From positions 48,113,038-48,177,037 of the forward strand of contig CM070724.1 of NCBI GenBank assembly GCA_036346275.1: DNA of 64,000 nucleotides. The letters run 5' to 3'. The number at the start of each line of letters is the position of its first letter. Position 1 is the first letter of the stretch. The stretch comes from Otatea glauca. Taxonomy: Eukaryota > Streptophyta > Magnoliopsida > Poales > Poaceae. The translations under genes were made by a program, and so were the position numbers. This document shows positions 54,640 through 64,000 of the stretch, piece after piece. The notes under the pieces are model-generated. The model saw only the letters and a program-made list of their open reading frames with translations. It was not told the DNA's origin and searched no databases.

Positions 54640-57320
54640 CTCGGTGATAAGCTTCATTGTCTTTGATACCATCCTCAAGAAATTTCTTAGTGACTTCTAA
54701 CTTTTGAAGAGAAGTTTTGTTAGCCTTCAGAGACTCCATGGTCACATCAAAATTTTTCTTTTTGCCTTAGTCTCTGCAATCATTTTGTCAAGGATTCTCC
54801 GGGCTTCTTGAGTCGCTTCTCTTTTCTTCCTTTCTTCACCGCCCCACGAGCCTTCTTCGCATCCAAATGACATACTTCAAGCAAGGTCAACCATGGCTTC
54901 AAGCGGTAGTTCGGTTTCGATCAGAGCCATAGCATCTCGAATCGGCCGATTATTATTCAGATCTCGATTGAGGCCTTGACACCAAATCAAAGAGCTCGTT
55001 GAGGCGATCTTGCATTCCAGAGCCGATGAGATGCGAACGTCGTTTTTTGAAACCGCAATGATGTTCGGATTGCGAGATATAATCATCGGTACGCAAAGAT
55101 CTCTGGATCATCCAAGTCAGATAAGTTGAAGCCAAGGACGTTGGATGGATCAGAAGTCTCTGGGACGGCAGGAGTTGTTGGTGCTGGCATCGGCTGAGGA
55201 GGCAAGGGCTCTTTGGTCGATATATCTGGCAAGCTTGCCAGGATGTCTGCCACTTGTGCCGATGCGGCAGGCTGGAAAAAGAATGTAATAAGAACCAATG
55301 ATCTAAATCTAGACCGATGGGCTGAATCGAGATTTGTATTTGTAGGTACCTGAGCAGTAGCCGATTCGTGAGGTGAACTCTCGCCACTTTGTTCCTGTGG
55401 TTTAGAGTATTTCTTCTTGGCAGGGACTTTGGTGGACTTCGACTTCTTCTTTTCTACATATTCATCGGCTGAAAGTCAGTTAACGAAACAATGAAAAAGA
55501 ACAAAAGATGATTGAGCATGACTTACTTGGTTGCTGTTGCCTTTCTAAATCGGATAAAGATGGGCTTTGAATGCCCAAGGAGCCAGATGTATAACCAAGA
55601 AGTGCGCTTGTTCGTCGTGGTCGCTTCCCTTTGCTAGTCGCAGAGCATCAATCGGCTTCTTGCCGACGCTTTAGTCTGCAAAAAGAAGACACCAATGAGA
55701 TTGATTCATATGGGCTACGATAAAGAAAAGCTAAATCGACTAAATACCTCGCTAGTAATATTTATAAAACTCGATTATCATATCCGAGCTCGAATCGTCA
55801 CTTGAATCATTAGTCACCATCGGCTCAGAACGTCGGGAAGAGGGCATCGATAATAGCCGATGGAGTGCGATCAAGGAGAAGTGCGTCGACAATTGAAGAC
55901 CACCATGAAGTGAATCGCTAGAGCGACGATTGTTCAAAATGAAATGTGGCAAAGATTTGATCCGCAAATCATCGGCTATCTCTAAGACCATGTTGGTCGC
56001 AGCTAAGGATCGCACTCTAGTCCTAGGTTGAACCAGTCGAGAAGTGGAAGGTCGGGATCACTTGGCCGAAACCCAATTGTCCGCAAAGATGGAAGGATGG
56101 TAAAATTCATAAGAAGGTTGAAAAGTACGATTCCTTGTATTGAAGCCGACGTGAAAGATACCAGAGATATAAATTTTTGATGAAATCCAAAGTCGATTCG
56201 CATTTCGAATCGCTGAACTGGATGAAGAAATGATGGCCATTCAAAATCGATAATACCGTATAATCAAGAAATCTGTTGGTTAAAATCATTGCTATCCGTG
56301 TTCGGAAGAAAGATAAATATTTTTCAAGCCGATCGAGATATCCTCTTCTTTGCCAGAGCACATTATGTATCTCTCGCCATAAGATCGGTAGCTCTCAATT
56401 CGTGTCGCATTTTCCGTGTATCTTCGCGAGGGAATGTTGAATCTTCGAGGGATCCAGCTTTGAAAGATCGGCTAAATAAACAAGATGACCAAATTTGATA
56501 AACCGAGGGGACCACCTACATTGCCGACGCAGATTTGGCAAACCCGTAAAAAGCCGACTCTAATTACATGCATCATTTGATAAACCGCTCCAAGGAACAT
56601 CTTTCCCAATGCTAGCCGACGGCCCTCTACCAATCGCTCGCCATTAGTCGATACACTTGTGTTGGTCCTAAAGAAGCACCACGTAACAAGAATCGGTCTA
56701 ACCATAAGTTCGTAAAAGCGACATGTTCTTCATCCGATACCAGCCCGCTCACTTTATTATTGTTATTAATGTACTTACGCCAACCTTCTCCTTTAGATTG
56801 AATAAGCTTGTATTTCGGTTTGCCACTAAAAGCCGATATTTGTTCACCATCCGCCTCGTGCAACACAATTGGGCTATGTCCATGAGAGTCGGGCCGATGG
56901 GACCGTCTAAACAAGAAGGCATTGAAGGTCTCCGACTAGAAATAACAGCCGTGGCCACTAAGGGCTCATTGGCTTCGGATCGGCTAAAGAGAGAGGAATA
57001 CACTCACTATACCCATTTTTTCCCATTCCCTCTTTTTGAGCGGCCACACGGATATACCAAGATCTCCATCCCTTGCTACCGTCGGCCATGCCTCAAGCTC
57101 TTATCCCACTCTCTATGTTGAATGCAGAGTCGATAAAGGAAGACGGGAATATCTTGGCTAATTATCAGGTCAAGGCGTCTAGGTTTCCTATCGGACCAAG
57201 AAAATACGATCTTCATCGTTAGGAATCGAATGAGTACGACTCGCGTCCATTTCAAACCGATCTTAGCAAGCCGATTGAGAAGATGTATGCAAGCCGATCG
57301 ATGGAAATCGAGCAATGGAT
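54640..57320 (-). pseudogene. Antisense ORF, plant-mobile-domain-like, broken
   Basis: Between integrase and the 3' LTR the minus strand carries coding-like sequence in several frames. In order from 57320: SWSDRKPRRLDLI; PSCLDGPIGPTLMDIAQL; SDEEHVAFTNLWLDRFLL; GRRLALGKMFLGAVYQMMH; VGGPLGLSNLVI; then low-complexity Ser/Gln-rich pieces. These resemble the aminotransferase-like plant mobile domain (PMD), which is known both as host genes and as antisense extra ORFs in some Tat elements. Stops and frameshifts break it. It is lost from the deleted relative at 60316. The PMD call is from motif memory. Confidence 0.55.
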
Positions 57321-57571
57321 AAACAAAAGCCGATTGTCCGAGTTCGAGAGCTTGTGCGCGTGAGAAATGACCAAGGTGGGGCCGATTTTATAGCATGGTA
57401 AAAATTTGAAACGGCGGAAGTGAATCCCAAAGGACGGAGCAGCTTAAAACGCACTAATCGCATGTCGAAAAATACGGCGCGAATAAAGCAAAGAAGCAAT
57501 AGGTGAAGATCAAACGTTAGCCGATTGCACAAGCCGATAATTGTGATTTTTGACGATAACAAGTTCTCTCT

Positions 57572-57586
57572 CAAAATGGGGGCATA
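57572..57586 (+). promoter_or_regulatory. Polypurine tract
   Basis: CAAAATGGGGGCATA directly precedes the 3' LTR. The relative has CCCAAAAATGGGGGGCATA at 63728-63745. It would prime plus-strand DNA synthesis. Confidence 0.8.
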
Positions 57587-58241
57587 TGTTTGCACCAAAA
57601 TTCGCAAGTTAATCTAAATCGAGCAAATAAAATTAAAGATACGGAAACTAACGGAGGTTTGGAAAGAATCCGAGATGTTTGGTAAAGCTGTAAGATTTTA
57701 GGAAACAACCTCTCAAGATAAGGCCGATACGGATATGGACTTTGAAGCGTGTTGGAATAGGACACGATCGTCAAGGGTATAAAAGAAGAGCCAAAGCAAG
57801 TCGCAGAATCATCATCAACACAACACAATCAACTAGCTTTTACTTTTCATCTACTTTTCCGTCGACTAGGAGTAGTTCTTGTAATCTAGCCTTTGTAATC
57901 GACTTTGATCAATAAAGTTGCGCATCGCCGATTGTTGATCATCCTCGCCATACCCTGTGTTTGGTTTATTCGATTTTGTTGCGCATCGCCTTCTTCGTAA
58001 TTGATCCGCTTTATCCTCCGATTAGCCTTAATCGCTAGTTAGATTTATCCTCGATACCTTTATCTTGATCGGCTTTAAGTCGATCGAGTTTAAGCCGATT
58101 GATCTTAACGATCGGCTTTGTTTGAATTTTATTGTTTTTTACCTTGTCGATTACAGGTCAAATCGACTGGCACGCTCTGAACCCGGTGTTCGTCTGGTGT
58201 GCTGCTGTCAGAAACCCTACATCAAGTTTTTGACGCCAACA
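57587..58241 (+). repeat. 3' LTR
   Basis: TGTTTGCACC start and GACGCCAACA end. TATA box TATAAAAG at 57778-57785. It matches the 5' LTR with scattered substitutions and small indels, many of them at CG-containing positions (for example ATCGGCTAG versus ATCGCTAG). Confidence 0.92.
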
Positions 58242-58246
58242 GGAGT

Positions 58247-59407
58247 TTTAAGTAAGAAAGGATAAATCAAACTTGTGGCCAAGGGGAAGGTGAGGGAGGA
58301 ATGACAACAAAGGATAGAAGAAACCCTAATATGTATGGACGCCGGAAGGGAGCAAAGAAGCAATTAAGCCAAGCAAAACCTAGTGCATACGGACAGCCAA
58401 GGACACAAAAAGAAGACCCTACCAAGTCAAGTGATCAGATACATAAATTGGAATACAGCGCATAGAGGACACAAAGGACTTAGGCACATGATATTTGTAG
58501 ATTGTACATTGCAAGACTTGGTGGGCCGAATTGCCCATATAATACAGAAGGTGCTCGGATGCATGAGAATTGGATTCATGTGGTGGGTGTCAAACGGGCA
58601 ATAGGGCAGCTAAAGCCACTGACATAGATGGATAGGTGCATGGGAGCCTGAAGGAATGATGGCAAGCGTGGCAAGAGAAGAAACGAGGTTAGGTCGGTTT
58701 GGCAAGAAAGGAGACCGAAGCAAAGAGGGAATTGGCGTGCGACAAGAAGGGAATATGGTCATCCAGTTTGGGAAAGAGAAGCAAGGCAAGGAGGCTGCCC
58801 AGATTTGGAAAAGTAAAAGGAAAAGAAAGAAAGAGGAGGAAACAACTCGGATTGTAGATAGATAAGGAAAGAAACCAACTCGGATTGCCACATCAGTCGG
58901 TCTTAAAAGGTCATAACTCTCATGTTCGAGCTTGGATTAATGTGTTCTTGGACTTGTTTAAAAGCTTAGAACATCAACTAAATATCTTTCAATTGCATAA
59001 AGTTTGGATTCTAGTTCCTTTTATGTTTAATCAGGCTAACATCGTATCAACACTTTGGTTGACCAAAATTAGTTAAAATGTTGCTTTCCTTTTTATATTT
59101 CTGGTCCAGTCCTAAATATGATATAGAGTCTAGTAGTAGTTAGAGTAGGATTTGGCCTCTAGGTAATTAGAGTTGTATTTTCGCACTTTGGCTGCATCCC
59201 TCATGTGTTCCCTATGTATTTGTGTGGCGAGAGTGCAGCGCGTGGCATGAGCCTCTATTGATTGTGCGCGCACCAGCACACGCCATAGTTGTCCGCAGTG
59301 CATGGCGTATGCCTACGTTGTTTGGAGGCGCGCCGCATGCAGGGGTACGGTCGTCAGGAGCGAGTGATGCTTTATTTAACATTTCTCTTTTCTTGTAAGC
59401 AACCAAA
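58247..59407. other. Host spacer with probable LTR debris
   Basis: No gene recognised. GGTCATAACTCTCATGTTCG and neighbouring sequence (58900-59200) are of the type seen in decayed LTRs. The purine-rich stretch 58650-58870 keeps a charged open frame by composition. 59220-59380 has GGCATG[AC] palindromic phrases and resembles 43610-43690. Confidence 0.35.
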
Positions 59408-59661
59408 TCTATAGATATCTATATTGTTGGAGAAGCCCGATGGACACCCACCATCCTTTTTTTCCCCTCCCTCTCCATGTTAAAATGATGAAGCCTGGTT
59501 ATACTTCCTTTTGGATTCATTTAAAGTGACACTTAGGTCGATTTTTTTTCTATGTCCACTTCCACGTATTTTAGAACATTTAGAGCCTATTTACATAGAG
59601 TGCATTTAGATTCGAATCTCTTTAAGGAGTTACCCGCGGCAACACGCGGGGTTGTAGCTAG
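59408..59661 (+). mobile_element. Short Helitron, 254 bp
   Basis: Starts TCTATAGATATC after an A. It ends with the hairpin CCCGCG(GCAACA)CGCGGG, a 7-base spacer and CTAG before a T. TC...CTAG ends, hairpin and A/T insertion site are all canonical. The interior is non-coding. The flanks (TTTCTCTTTTCTTG and TATTCTCTCTTTTCTTC) continue the segment shared with 43690. Confidence 0.88.
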
Positions 59662-59664
59662 TAT

Positions 59665-60315
59665 TCTCTCTTTTCTTCTGTGTTCTTCCGTTTCCCTCCA
59701 GTCAAACCACGGCATTCACCACTACTGAAAAGTAGGGCATCCAGGCATCCAGCACACAAGGATCAATTTTCATGACGCAGATTTTTCCCCCATGGTATTA
59801 GTATATTGACTAAATAGGCAAAATTTAACATGAAATCACTTACTCTAGTCTTTACAGATTCATCTCTGACATATTTTCTGCAAATCACTCCATTACATGG
59901 TATGGACAAAACGAAAAAACCTCTAAGAACAGGTGTACTTACAACTACAACTCCTTTACATGTATAAACACACATACAATCCATGCTGTAAGTCTGTAGC
60001 ACATTCTCACACAAAGTGTGTTCTCTACACCAAAAAAAAATTATCATCCTGATTCTTGAATGATACACACTGCAGGACCTAATTACAAAGTGGAAATCTT
60101 TTATGGGTATAATGTTGCTAGATGAAAGAAGCATGCAGTCTGTGGCAACAAAAAGTACTCAACCCTCAACAATAGTAACTGTGAAGAAGTCTGGCAAAAT
60201 TGACTGCAATCATGGAAATAAATGTATAAATGCAATGTTCGTATGCTCTATCAAAGTTGCCTGTGACCTTTGCCTGACTCTGCCTCTACTTCTCACAGGC
60301 ATCAACCTTGATAGT
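59665..60315 (-). repeat. Second copy of the unknown gene 3' flank
   Basis: Homologous to 43691-44125 and longer. Beyond 60120 it continues to 60315 with sequence that on the minus strand could be a last exon, and is then cut by the LTR at 60316. The host gene is not recognised. Confidence 0.5.
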
Positions 60316-61039
60316 TGTTTGCACCAAAATTTGGCAGATAGGGTCAGAATCGGCTGTCCAAGATCAATAAGATACGACCAAGGTACAGATTGAAGATATT
60401 TGGAAATGGAACATGTTAAGGAAGCACCATCCAAATAGAGGCCGATACGGATTCTACTCCTAACGTGTTGTACCAGGACTCTATCGGCCAATGGGTATAA
60501 AAGAGGTCTAGAGGTGATAAGAAAAGCTGCCCAGAGCCAATCAACCAATTCGCGTCTACTTTTCATCTACTTTTTCGTCGACTTGGAGTAGTTTATGTAA
60601 TTTAGTCTTCTTGTAATTCGATCTTGATCAATAAAGTTGCGCATCGCCGATTGTTGATCTCCATCAATTACGCCCAGGTTCGATTTATTCGATTTTTGTC
60701 ACAGACGCCTTCTTCAGAATCGATCTACCTTTATCCTCTGATTAGCCTTAATCGGATAGTTAGATTTACCCTTTTTTATCTTGATTTAATCGGCTTTGAG
60801 CTGATTGAATCTAAGCCGATTGATCTTCACGATCGGCTAATTAGGTTTATCTTGTTACCTTGATCTTGATCGGCTTCAAGCTGATTGAATTTAAGCCGAT
60901 TGATCGTTACGATCGGCTTTGAGTAAATTATTTTTTTTACCTTGTCAATTACAGGTCAAATCGACTGGCACGCTCTGAACCAGGTGTTCGTCTAGTGTGC
61001 TGTCGTTAGAAACCCTACTTCAAGTTTTTGACGCCAACA
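60316..61039 (+). repeat. 5' LTR of a second Tat-lineage element
   Basis: TGTTTGCACC...GACGCCAACA, 724 bp. It is the same family as the LTRs at 46819/57587 but diverged in U3 and with an extra copy of the ATCGGCT/AGCCGAT-rich segment (60790-60920). TATA box at 60496-60503. The five bases before it are ATAGT. The partner duplication lies beyond the window. Confidence 0.88.
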
Positions 61040-61044
61040 CACTC

Positions 61045-61062
61045 TTGGCACGCCCGGTGGGA
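61045..61062 (+). promoter_or_regulatory. Primer-binding site
   Basis: TTGGCACGCCCGGTGGGA lies six bases after the LTR end, in the place of a tRNA primer site. Which tRNA it matches was not established. Confidence 0.6.
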
Positions 61063-61066
61063 CCAG

Positions 61067-63470
61067 ATGGCAGCATCAAGCAAATCAATTCCGCCGTCAG
61101 ATCTCAACATTGAGGCAACAATCGTCCCCACGTTGGACGATTTAACTCCAGAGCAGCGTAAAGAAAATCGAAGATCGGAAAGCTGCTCTAGAAGAGATGA
61201 TGCTGAATTACTATCAGAAAACCTGGCGCGGCATCACGCAGAGGACCGCTTTGCCGACGCTCAATCCACTCGGCGATGCAGTGTCACCGACGGTCCGTAA
61301 GTCAATACCGCCGCCGCCGAATTATCGGCTATGATAAATCAATCTGTGCACCATGCTCTGATAAATCAATCATCGGCTCTCGTCGTGACACTTAAGCCGA
61401 TGATTGCGAATAGCGTGAAAACTATAGCTCAGGAGTTGGCATCATCTGGAGGTCTACTTGACCCAATGCAAGCCCTGCCAAGTTACCCTTTTTTTTTAAT
61501 AGCACAAAATACACAGAGTGCCTCAGCCGATCCTAAACCATCGGCTACAACTCCACTCCCCACTATGATGCCGACTAAATCTACAGTTATATTACCGAGG
61601 GATCCTAGGATGAGCAGAGTAATACATTACCAAGCGTATACAGGTTCTGCTAAGATAAACGTGTTGGCTACTTTGCCGCCACCCGCTTAATATTTTCCCA
61701 CAACTGCCTCACACACCGATTGAACAAATTAGGCACGTCCAGTACCAAGAGCCGATTCTGCCCAGGAATCTGGTCCCTCATAAGGTGATAACCTATGCAG
61801 AGCCCTTTGTCCTTGTACGAGAATCACCGGTTAAGAGGTACGATGGGTATGATCAAAACCAACAAAATCTGGCTTACTCGGTCTAATCGGCACGAGTTTG
61901 CACTCTGGGGCGTAATACTAGTCATGATCATTGGCGAGCCCGATATCTTGTCGGCTAACAACATTAATTGGGCTGACCAGATTTCTGCCGTGTTGATAGA
62001 TCAATTCGGCTTACAACCAAAGGGTAGAGTCATCGGCTATAGAAAGCCGTATCTGGATTATATAGATCGCATGCAATATCCACATAATTTTAAAGTTTAT
62101 GATTTTGCCAAATTTTCTGGGAATGATTCAGTCACGACCTTAGAACACGTCGGACGCTTTATCGCTTAGTGTGGCGAGATATTTCCGACAGTCAAAATTA
62201 GATTATTCCCTTGTCTTTATCGGAGTCGCTTTCACTTGGTTTACTAGTTTACCTCCAAATTCGGTTCATTTTGGAACGATTTGGAAAGCCGATTCCATGA
62301 GTATTTTTCTCCGTGCAATCGAACTCGGGATTTCGGATCTAAGTTCTCATCAAATGTAAGACCGGGAATCGGTAAATGATTATGTTAAGAGATTCAGGGA
62401 AGTGAGAAATAGGTGTTTCAATGTTACCCCGCTCGATAATCGCTTGGCGATTTAGCTTTCAGGTTGATACCCCATTACAAGAAAAATTCATGAAAGGAAT
62501 TCACCAATTTGAGTCATCTCCTACAACGAGTATCACCAAGAAAGCCGCTTTCTCCAATGAAAAGGGCTTCAAAGATGAATTCAAGAATTACAAAGACAAG
62601 ATACAATCGGCTATAGAGGATGACCAACTAAAATTTTCAGAAGAGCCGACGATGCAGCTGGACGCTGATCCTTTTCCAATTAACATGGTCCATTGCTCTA
62701 AAAAGAAGGAAAAGCCGACACAAGATGTAGAGCCTAAGGATCAAATTCATATATCATCGGCTATAAAATGACGCTCAAGCCGATGTACAATCAAATTCGA
62801 TGGCAATAAGACACTCATGATTACCGCTGGCTCTATACAAATAAAAGCCGACCGTGAAGGAAATTTTTTAAAGCAATCACACCAAAGGGTTATCAGTCGA
62901 GAGAGTATTGCCACCACGTAGCCGATACGTAAGTCGGCCCACTTTTCCCAACTACTAGCAAAATATGAAAGGAGGAATGAAAGGCCACGACGAAGTCCTC
63001 CACATCGCCTTAATGAATATCGCTGCGCCCCGAAAGAGCTCACCAATGCTCCTTTTGGCAATTTTGTCGGGAGGGGATTAGCTTTGCCATCACCAAACAC
63101 ATGTCCGATGTAGTATTACCCATGTCAAGGTGATAGGTAGCGATGGTCGGCTAAAGATAGAATTTCTAAGTCGACCATAAGTCGGAAACAACACCAAGAT
63201 GAAGGGTCTAGCATTGCGGCTAGTATGGGTCTGGTAGGAAAAATATGTAAGTCGATCGAACCAAAGTCGAGATGGTGTCCTCCAGGTTTAAGCCGATCAC
63301 AAAGAAGAAGGCTTGAGCGGCTAAGGACCCAAGAGATGAGGGAAGCTGAACAAGAAAAACGAAGGGATAAAACTTTTGATGAGCTTCATCCGGTTAAGAT
63401 TGCGAGAAAAGAGTGGAGGAAGAAAAAACCAGATTCGGCCGATGATTTTTGTTCGACGAAGTCGATCTAG
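61067..63470 (+). pseudogene. gag of the deleted element, frameshifted
   Basis: The start ATGGCAGCATCAAGC (61067) opens a gag N-terminus like that of the full element (SKSIPPSDLN). Frame shifts follow near 61150. 61331-61690 keeps ALINQSSALVVTLKPM. 61870-62165 holds WADQISAVLIDQFGLQPKG and RMQYPHNFKVYDFAKFSG. 62580-62770 holds IQSAIEDDQLKF. 63225-63450 holds SQRRRLERLRTQEMREAEQE, after which sequence jumps at about 63450 to VDLVWKI of the integrase end. Confidence 0.8.
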
Positions 63471-63745
63471 TCTGGAAAATCATACCACCCGTCAGCTCAA
63501 GATAGCCGATTTGGTAAGGGATCAACGTGGGATCGTTTAGTGTGCATCGGTTTGTCCAAGGTACTGGTTAGATCTTGATTAGCTAAAACTCAAATACGAA
63601 TATACGAGTTGGGCGATTACCGACCTGAAAGCCAAATTAACTCGATGCAGTGAAAATTTTTGGCTATGATAAGAAAATATATGTTTAAGCCGATGATGAA
63701 ATTTTTTGAAAGATAACATGTTATCTCCCAAAAATGGGGGGCATA

Positions 63746-64000
63746 TGTTTGCACCAAAATTTGGCAGATAGGGTCAGAATCGGCTGTCCAAGATCAACAA
63801 GATACGACCAGGATACATATTGAAGATATTTGGAAACGGAACATGTTGTTAAGGAAAGCACCGTTCAAATAGAGGCCGATACGGATTCTACTCCTAACGT
63901 GTTGTACCAGGACTCTATCGGCCAATGGGTATAAAAGAGGTCTAGAGGTGATAAGAAAAGCTGCCCAGAGCCAATCAACCAATTCGCGTCTACTTTTCAT
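63746..64000 (+). repeat. 3' LTR of the deleted element, truncated by window end
   Basis: TGTTTGCACCAAAATTTGGC onward, nearly identical to 60316-60560. The polypurine tract precedes it at 63728. The rest lies outside the window. Confidence 0.85.

Larger units (their letters stand above)
46819..58241 (+). mobile_element. Complete Tat-lineage Ty3/gypsy retrotransposon, 11.4 kb
   Basis: Two LTRs of about 660 and 655 bp enclose gag, protease, RT, RNase H, a second RNase H, integrase and, after pol, an antisense ORF. The exact 5-bp target duplication GGAGT flanks it (46814-46818 and 58242-58246). Domain order PR-RT-RH-aRH-INT with a second RNase H marks the Tat lineage. By hand count the LTRs differ by about 12 substitutions plus about 10 small indels, so insertion is recent but not new. 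All reading frames are broken and the primer-binding site is deleted, so it cannot move unaided. The motif AGCCGAT/ATCGGCT is strikingly common throughout. Confidence 0.93.
60316..64000 (+). mobile_element. Internally deleted Tat-lineage element (runs off window)
   Basis: Between the 5' LTR and a second LTR starting at 63746 lie only 2.7 kb. Present are a primer site TTGGCACGCCCGG (61045), gag, the basic linker before protease, a scrap of the integrase C-terminus and a polypurine tract. Protease, RT, both RNase H domains, most of integrase and the antisense ORF are gone. With LTRs, primer site and polypurine tract kept, it has the layout of a non-autonomous element. Confidence 0.88.

Noticed and set aside
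58656..58865. Lys/Glu-rich plus-strand frame
   Set aside because: It arises from purine-rich sequence. There is no start context, domain or neighbouring exon.
1..64000. tRNA, rRNA, microRNA hairpin or CRISPR features
   Set aside because: No cloverleaf-like or rRNA-like sequence was noticed by eye. Long inverted repeats belong to transposable elements. A dedicated tRNAscan/Infernal run would be needed to exclude small RNAs.

Overview
This is nuclear DNA of a flowering plant, almost certainly a grass (Poaceae) and rice-like in character. The signs are spliced genes with GT-AG introns, a cysteine-rich receptor-like kinase, Stowaway and Tourist MITEs, a SMART-type miniature LTR element, small Helitrons, hAT elements and Tat-lineage Ty3/gypsy retrotransposons. 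I cannot assign a species. There are no prokaryotic features, no CRISPR and no recognisable tRNA or rRNA.

Only two genes look intact. One is a seven-exon cysteine-rich receptor-like kinase on the minus strand (9758-12503, 659 aa) that needs one GC-AG intron. The other is a ten-exon secreted class 3 lipase on the plus strand (36220-40392, 351 aa) with a complete Ser-Asp-His triad. A broken TBCC-domain (TBCCD1-like) gene lies at 2485-3985 minus. A broken duplicate of the lipase 3' end lies at 44126-46740.

Layout: 0.1-1.9 kb is an AACTTTCAA-rich array. 2.5-6.3 kb holds the TBCCD1-like pseudogene and a triplicated exon-like segment. 7-9.7 kb is GC-rich or repetitive with a hAT MITE, followed by the kinase gene (9.8-12.5 kb). 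13-16 kb has a MITE, a solo LTR and an L1-type LINE remnant. 16-19.5 kb has inverted repeats, an Ac/Ds-like element and a 280-bp SMART-like element. 19.8-31.3 kb is a mosaic built from a 1.8-kb direct repeat (two copies plus two inverted fragments) around a 3.2-kb TA-flanked element with an internal higher-order repeat. 32.6-34.4 kb is a second TA-flanked element. 34.9-40.4 kb has a hAT element and the lipase gene. 40.6-46.8 kb is the lipase duplicate, dissected by well-dated insertions. 46.8-58.2 kb is a complete Tat-lineage LTR retrotransposon with matching GGAGT target duplications and an antisense plant-mobile-domain-like ORF. 60.3 kb to the end is a heavily deleted relative that keeps LTRs, primer site and gag but has lost most of pol and the antisense ORF.

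The main biological interest is in the mobile DNA. There is an autonomous-type versus deleted retrotransposon pair that differs by loss of pol plus the antisense ORF. There is a TA-microsatellite-flanked family with higher-order internal repeats. There is also a duplicated lipase locus whose two copies act as empty-site controls for a Helitron, a hAT element and a solo LTR. Exon boundaries and domain calls come from reading the sequence by hand. No database search was run.
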